Shown: positions 60,315 to 64,000 of the stretch, one piece after another | Layout: the number at the start of each line of letters is the position of its first letter | Numbering within the stretch: position 1 is the first letter of the stretch | Assembly (NCBI GenBank): GCA_001899635.1 | Contig: MKVQ01000024.1 | Span: 62,001-126,000, forward strand | DNA from: Myxococcales bacterium 68-20 | Lineage (GTDB): Bacteria; Myxococcota_A; Polyangia; Polyangiales; Polyangiaceae | Reading direction: 5' to 3' | DNA: 64,000 bases | Translations under genes and position numbers: made by a program | The notes under the pieces: generated by a model | The model's database searches: none | The model's input: the letters and a program-made list of their open reading frames with translations, nothing else | What the model was told of the DNA's origin: nothing

Positions 60315-62719
60315 AGCTCACGCTCGGTTGCAGGTCGGTCGCGTTGGGCGGGGCGCTCGTGGCGCTCGCTGCGTGTGCGCCGGCGGCATCGCCGCGGCCG
60401 AGCGGCGCCGACGCACCTGTCGCGAGGGCCGCCCGCGACGACGCTCCGGCACGACCTCGCCGAGCGCGGGTGCCTCCCGTTCCGGCGCCGAAGCGTCCCG
60501 TCGTCCATACCTTCTTCGGCACGGACGTCACCGACGACTACGAGTGGCTCGAGGACGGACAGAGCGCCGAGGTGCAGGCATTCAACGATGCACAGAATGC
60601 GCTCACGCGCTCGACGCTCGACGCGCTCCCGGAGCGCGCCGCGGTGCGCGCGCGAGTGGCGTCGATCTACGGAGCTGCCTCGGCGGACTGGGTCGGCGTG
60701 CAGCACCGAGGCGGTCGCCTCTTCGCGTTGAAGAGCGCTCCGCCGAAGCAGCAGCCGATCCTCGTCGACCTCGGACCGGTGACGGCGCCGAGAGCGCCGG
60801 ACGTCGCGAGCGAGCGCGTCGTCGTCGACCCGAACGCGATCGACCCCTCCGGCAAGACGACGATCGACTTCTTCGTCCCGTCCCCCGACGGCCGCATCGT
60901 CGCCGTGTCGCTGTCGAAGGGTGGATCCGAGAGCGGTGACATCCATCTCTTCGACGTCGCCACCGGTAAGGCGCGTCGCGAGACGATCGCGCGCGTGCAT
61001 GGCGGGACGGCGGGCGGGAGCGTCGCGTGGAACGCGGACGGCAGCGGCCTCTACTACACGCGCTATCCGCGCGACGGCGAGCGGTCGGCCGTCGATCTCG
61101 ACTTCTACCAGCAGGTCTGGTTCCACAAGCTGGGGACGCCCGAGTCCGCCGACACGTACGCCATCGGGAAGGACTTTCCGCGCATCGCCGAGACGGAGCT
61201 CGTGAGGAGCGACGACGGCAAGCGGATCCTCGCTCATGTCTCGAACGGGGACGGCGGAGAGGTCGAGCATCATGTGCTCGACGGCGGGAAGTGGCTCCGC
61301 CTCTCGCGATTCGAGGACGAGCTCTCGGCGGCCGCGTTCGGGCCGGACGGGAAGGTGTACGCCGTCTCGCGAAAGGACGCTCCGCGCGGGAAGATCGTCG
61401 TGTTTGCCCCGCCATTCGATCGTGCGTCCGCCACCGATGTCTTGCCCGAGGGAGACGCGGTCATCGAGGACGTGATCGTCACGAAGGGGGCGCTCTACGT
61501 CGTCGAGACCGCCGACGGCCCGTCGCGCCTCCGCCGATTCCCGCTCGGGGAGAAGCCGCAGCCGCTCGCGCGCGAGATCCGGCCCTCGAAGCCGGCGAAA
61601 GGCGTGAAGCCGGTGAAGGGCGCGAAGCCGGCGAAGGGCGTGAAGCCCGTGAAGAAGTCGCCGCCGCCCCCACCTCCGCCGCCTCCGCCGCCTCCGACGA
61701 CGATCGCGCTGGGTGCCCGTGGTCACGCAGCTGCGGTCCTGCCTCTTCCGCCGGTGTCGAGCGTCAGCGCCGCGCTACCGATCGGCGAGGATCTCCTCGT
61801 CCGTATCGAGAGCTTCGTCGAGGCGCCGAAGTGGCTCCTCTATCGCGCGAGCGAGCATCGCCTCGTCGCGACGTCCCTCGCGAAGAAGGCCGCGTACGAC
61901 ATGAGTGACGTCGAGGTCGTGCGCGAGACGTGCGTGTCCAAGGACGGAACCCGAGTCCCGATGAGCATCCTTCGCAAGCGCGGAGCGAAGCTCGATGGAT
62001 CGTTGCCGGCGTACCTCACCGGCTACGGCGGGTTCGGCGTGACGCTCAAGCCGCGCATGCGTGCGACCTACCGCATCTGGCTCGACAGCGGCGGTGTCGT
62101 CGCGGAGGCGAACCTCCGCGGCGGAGGCGAACGCGGAGAGGCGTGGCATCGCGCGGGCAACCTCACGAACAAGCAGAACGTGTTCGACGACTTCGCTGCG
62201 TGTGGGCGCGCGCTCGTCGACCTCGGATACACGAAGCCGGAGCGGCTCGCGATCAGCGGGCGCTCGAACGGGGGCCTCCTCGTGGGCGCCTCGCTCGTGC
62301 AGAACCCTTCGATGTTCCGGGCGGTCGCCGCGGGCGTCGGCATCTACGACATGCTCCGGACCGAGCTAAGTCCGAACGGCGCCTTCAACGTCACGGAGTT
62401 CGGGTCGGTGAAGGACGAGGCGCAGTTCCGCGCGCTCCGCGCCTATTCGCCGCTCCACAACGTGAAGGACGACACGGCCTATCCGGCGGTCCTCTTCATG
62501 ACCGGCGCGAACGATCCGCGCGTCGACCCGTATCACTCGCGGAAGATGACCGCGCGGCTCCAGGCGGCGACGTCGTCGGAGCGACCGATCCTCCTCCGTG
62601 CGAGCGAGGGCACGGGCCACGGAATGGGCACGCCGCTCGCGGCGGAGATCGACGAGGTTACCGACATGCTCACGTTCCTCCTCCACGAGGTGGGCGCGAG
62701 CGTGCCGGCGTCGAAGTGA
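60311..62719 (+). CDS. Prolyl oligopeptidase-family (S9) lipoprotein with Lys/Pro insert
   Basis: An 802-residue serine peptidase (start GTG, overlapping thiD). Signal MKLTLGCRSVALGGALVALAAC with a lipobox. A seven-bladed propeller domain includes DVTDDYEWLEDGQSAEVQAF and WNADGSGLYYTRY. The alpha/beta-hydrolase core has GRSNGG with Ser652, GANDPRVDPYHS and GTGHGMG for the triad. Between blades, residues 427-462 form a Lys-Pro-Val-Lys-Gly repeat followed by twelve prolines, absent from ordinary family members. Cleaves short Pro-containing peptides. Confidence 0.9.
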   Translation: MKLTLGCRSVALGGALVALAACAPAASPRPSGADAPVARAARDDAPARPRRARVPPVPAPKRPVVHTFFGTDVTDDYEWLEDGQSAEVQAFNDAQNALTRSTLDALPERAAVRARVASIYGAASADWVGVQHRGGRLFALKSAPPKQQPILVDLGPVTAPRAPDVASERVVVDPNAIDPSGKTTIDFFVPSPDGRIVAVSLSKGGSESGDIHLFDVATGKARRETIARVHGGTAGGSVAWNADGSGLYYTRYPRDGERSAVDLDFYQQVWFHKLGTPESADTYAIGKDFPRIAETELVRSDDGKRILAHVSNGDGGEVEHHVLDGGKWLRLSRFEDELSAAAFGPDGKVYAVSRKDAPRGKIVVFAPPFDRASATDVLPEGDAVIEDVIVTKGALYVVETADGPSRLRRFPLGEKPQPLAREIRPSKPAKGVKPVKGAKPAKGVKPVKKSPPPPPPPPPPPPTTIALGARGHAAAVLPLPPVSSVSAALPIGEDLLVRIESFVEAPKWLLYRASEHRLVATSLAKKAAYDMSDVEVVRETCVSKDGTRVPMSILRKRGAKLDGSLPAYLTGYGGFGVTLKPRMRATYRIWLDSGGVVAEANLRGGGERGEAWHRAGNLTNKQNVFDDFAACGRALVDLGYTKPERLAISGRSNGGLLVGASLVQNPSMFRAVAAGVGIYDMLRTELSPNGAFNVTEFGSVKDEAQFRALRAYSPLHNVKDDTAYPAVLFMTGANDPRVDPYHSRKMTARLQAATSSERPILLRASEGTGHGMGTPLAAEIDEVTDMLTFLLHEVGASVPASK

Positions 62720-62752
62720 GCGCCGAGGCGAGCCGCCGAGCGCGGTCGCGGG

Positions 62753-62950
62753 TCACTCGTCGTCGGCGGTCTCGTTCGCGACGTTCTGCGGGGCAAGCGC
62801 CGAGCGCGAGTCGTCCGGATCGACCGACCACGCTTTCTGCATTCGCGCGAGCACGCGCGACCGTTCGGCGATGCCAGCTCGATGGGCAAAGGAGACGCTT
62901 TGGGGGCGGCTCGCGGACGGGATGCGTCCTCGTCGGTACCACGACCTCAT
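62753..62950 (-). CDS. Small hypothetical protein (65 aa)
   Basis: The ATG at 62950 is preceded by GAGG at 8 bp and the third positions are GC-rich, so it looks coding. Arg-rich N-terminus (MRSWYRRGRIPSASRPQSVS) and acidic C-terminus (NETADDE). No signal peptide or known family. It is convergent with the peptidase gene and divergent from the partial gene at 63019. Confidence 0.45.
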   Translation of the reverse strand: MRSWYRRGRIPSASRPQSVSFAHRAGIAERSRVLARMQKAWSVDPDDSRSALAPQNVANETADDE

Positions 62951-63018
62951 GCTAAGAACCTCGCGCCCGGCGCTCTGGGGAGCGCAGGGACCGGGCGTTC
63001 GAAGGAGTCAATCTGCGC

Positions 63019-64000
63019 ATGGTCCGTCGCAATCTTCGTGTCCTCGCCGTCGTGGGCCTCGGAGCGATGGCGGCGTGTGGTGATGGGGCGAGCGTTCCCA
63101 GCTCCGGGGCGGCGGACGACGCCGGCGTCGCGCCGCAGGCCTTCGGCGAGCTCGTCTCGGTCGAGCAGATCGCCGTCTACCAGGCGGTGAAGGTATCGCT
63201 CGTCTCCGAGGGGGCGACGGTGGTGCCGAACGCGCCCGTCATCGCGAAGCGTCCCGCTCTCGTTCGGCTGCACGCGAAGGCCCCGCTCAGCACCAAGGTC
63301 CCGAAGCTCGTCGCGGAGCTTCGGGTTCGCAATCCCGGCCAGCCGGACGTCGTGCTGCAGAGCGGACCGCGCCCGCTCGGGGCGTTCCAGGAAGGCGACC
63401 TGTCGTCGTCCTTCTACTGGGAGCTCGAGGCCGAGCAGGTGACGCAGGGTGCCCAGCTCTCCGTCGAGATCCGCGACCCGAGCGGTGCCGATCCAAGCGT
63501 CATCCGATATCCGTCGACGGGCGAGCTCTCGATGAACGTCGGAGCCTTCGAGCCGACGCTCAAGGTGAAGTTCGTCCCGATCAAGTACCAGGCGGACGGC
63601 TCGGATCGCGTGCCCGCGATGGATGACCTCACGATCGAGGGCTACCGCCAGGCGCTCTACAAGATGTACCCCGTCACCGCCGTCGACATCTCCGTGCGCG
63701 ACGTCGTTGCCTGGCCGCTCGTGGTGCGAGGGGACGGCGAGGGATGGAGTCAGCTCCTCGATGCGGTCATGGAGACGCGCGAAGACGACAAGCCCGCCGA
63801 CGATGTCTACTACGTCGGCGTCTTCGTGCCGGCCGCGACGCAGCGCGAGTACTGCGAGGCCGGATGCGTTCTCGGGGTCGCTCCCGCGGTCGGTCTCGCC
63901 GAGAACGTCTCGCTCCGGACCGCGATGATCGTCGGCTACCACTCGGAGCACTTGCACGGCACGCTCGCCCAGGAGCTCGCCCACGCGATGGGCCGGATGC
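63019..64000 (+). CDS. Partial exported lipoprotein with metallopeptidase-like motif (3' end outside)
   Basis: 327 residues are visible. ATG after AAGGAG; signal MVRRNLRVLAVVGLGAMAAC with lipobox. The body is beta-rich (LVRLHAKAPLSTKVPKLVAE, GAQLSVEIRDPS). Near the window's end QELAHAMGR (Q318-R326) has the spacing of the HExxHxxGR zinc motif of secreted metallopeptidases, but Gln replaces the first His. The rest of the domain is not visible, so peptidase function cannot be judged. Confidence 0.65.
   Translation, partial: MVRRNLRVLAVVGLGAMAACGDGASVPSSGAADDAGVAPQAFGELVSVEQIAVYQAVKVSLVSEGATVVPNAPVIAKRPALVRLHAKAPLSTKVPKLVAELRVRNPGQPDVVLQSGPRPLGAFQEGDLSSSFYWELEAEQVTQGAQLSVEIRDPSGADPSVIRYPSTGELSMNVGAFEPTLKVKFVPIKYQADGSDRVPAMDDLTIEGYRQALYKMYPVTAVDISVRDVVAWPLVVRGDGEGWSQLLDAVMETREDDKPADDVYYVGVFVPAATQREYCEAGCVLGVAPAVGLAENVSLRTAMIVGYHSEHLHGTLAQELAHAMGRM

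Overview
The window is high-GC bacterial DNA, and everything right of about 1.7 kb uses codons in one consistent way (strong CTC leucine preference, high third-position GC). The gene content resembles a myxobacterium (Myxococcota, Polyangia-like). It has many secreted lipoproteins with Cys-rich, RCC1, collagen-like, PA14 and IgGFc-binding modules. It also has an ECF sigma factor, PhoD and M1 exoenzymes, a DUF3332 lipoprotein and a SWIM-SNF2 helicase. This assignment is inference from gene families, not from a marker gene.

Layout. 1-1.73 kb: two related, CTG-rich genes of unknown function ending at the 3' end of a tRNA-Leu(UAA), probably the edge of an integrated island. 1.9-2.4 kb: a small exported barrel-like protein. 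2.5-7.3 kb: a leftward leucine-catabolism operon (isovaleryl-CoA dehydrogenase, then both methylcrotonyl-CoA carboxylase subunits). 7.3-10.9 kb: DUF3332 lipoprotein, a PQQ-type propeller fragment, a Nudix hydrolase and an AraC regulator. The regulator's promoter carries a roughly 55-bp box that is also found in front of the leucine operon. 10.9-16.1 kb: M1 aminopeptidase lipoprotein, a hypothetical protein and a PhoD-type Tat-exported phosphatase. 16.1-20.6 kb: a tightly overlapping MscS channel plus two cation:proton antiporters. 20.7-23.3 kb: MoxR ATPase, TsaB, and a degenerate nucleotidyltransferase-like protein, closed by a strong hairpin. 23.5-28.8 kb: three exported proteins (leftward) and Lon protease (rightward).

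28.8-40 kb: the most striking block. A leftward ECF sigma factor and membrane anti-sigma-like gene are followed, with overlaps of 1-4 bp or gaps up to 35 bp, by five secreted lipoproteins: Cys-rich, two tandem VWGSG/VWAVG propeller-like, RCC1-like and IgGFc-binding. A sixth, a seven-repeat Cys-rich lipoprotein, lies 133 bp further on. This looks like one sigma-controlled surface-protein programme.

40-50.4 kb: a membrane gluzincin-TPR protein, a collagen-like lipoprotein, three further lipoproteins, a Cache-HAMP sensor without an output domain, a CDF metal transporter, and a small basic wHTH-like protein with a palindromic operator. 50.7-57.8 kb: a sulfatase-fold lipoprotein with Thr at the nucleophile position, a SWIM-SNF2 helicase, a fatty-acid desaturase, a 20-copy heptamer tandem repeat and a hypothetical exported protein. 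57.9-62.7 kb: an overlapping operon of a zinc-ribbon SDR lacking the catalytic Tyr, ThiD and a prolyl-oligopeptidase lipoprotein. The window ends inside a secreted protein with a near-HExxH motif.
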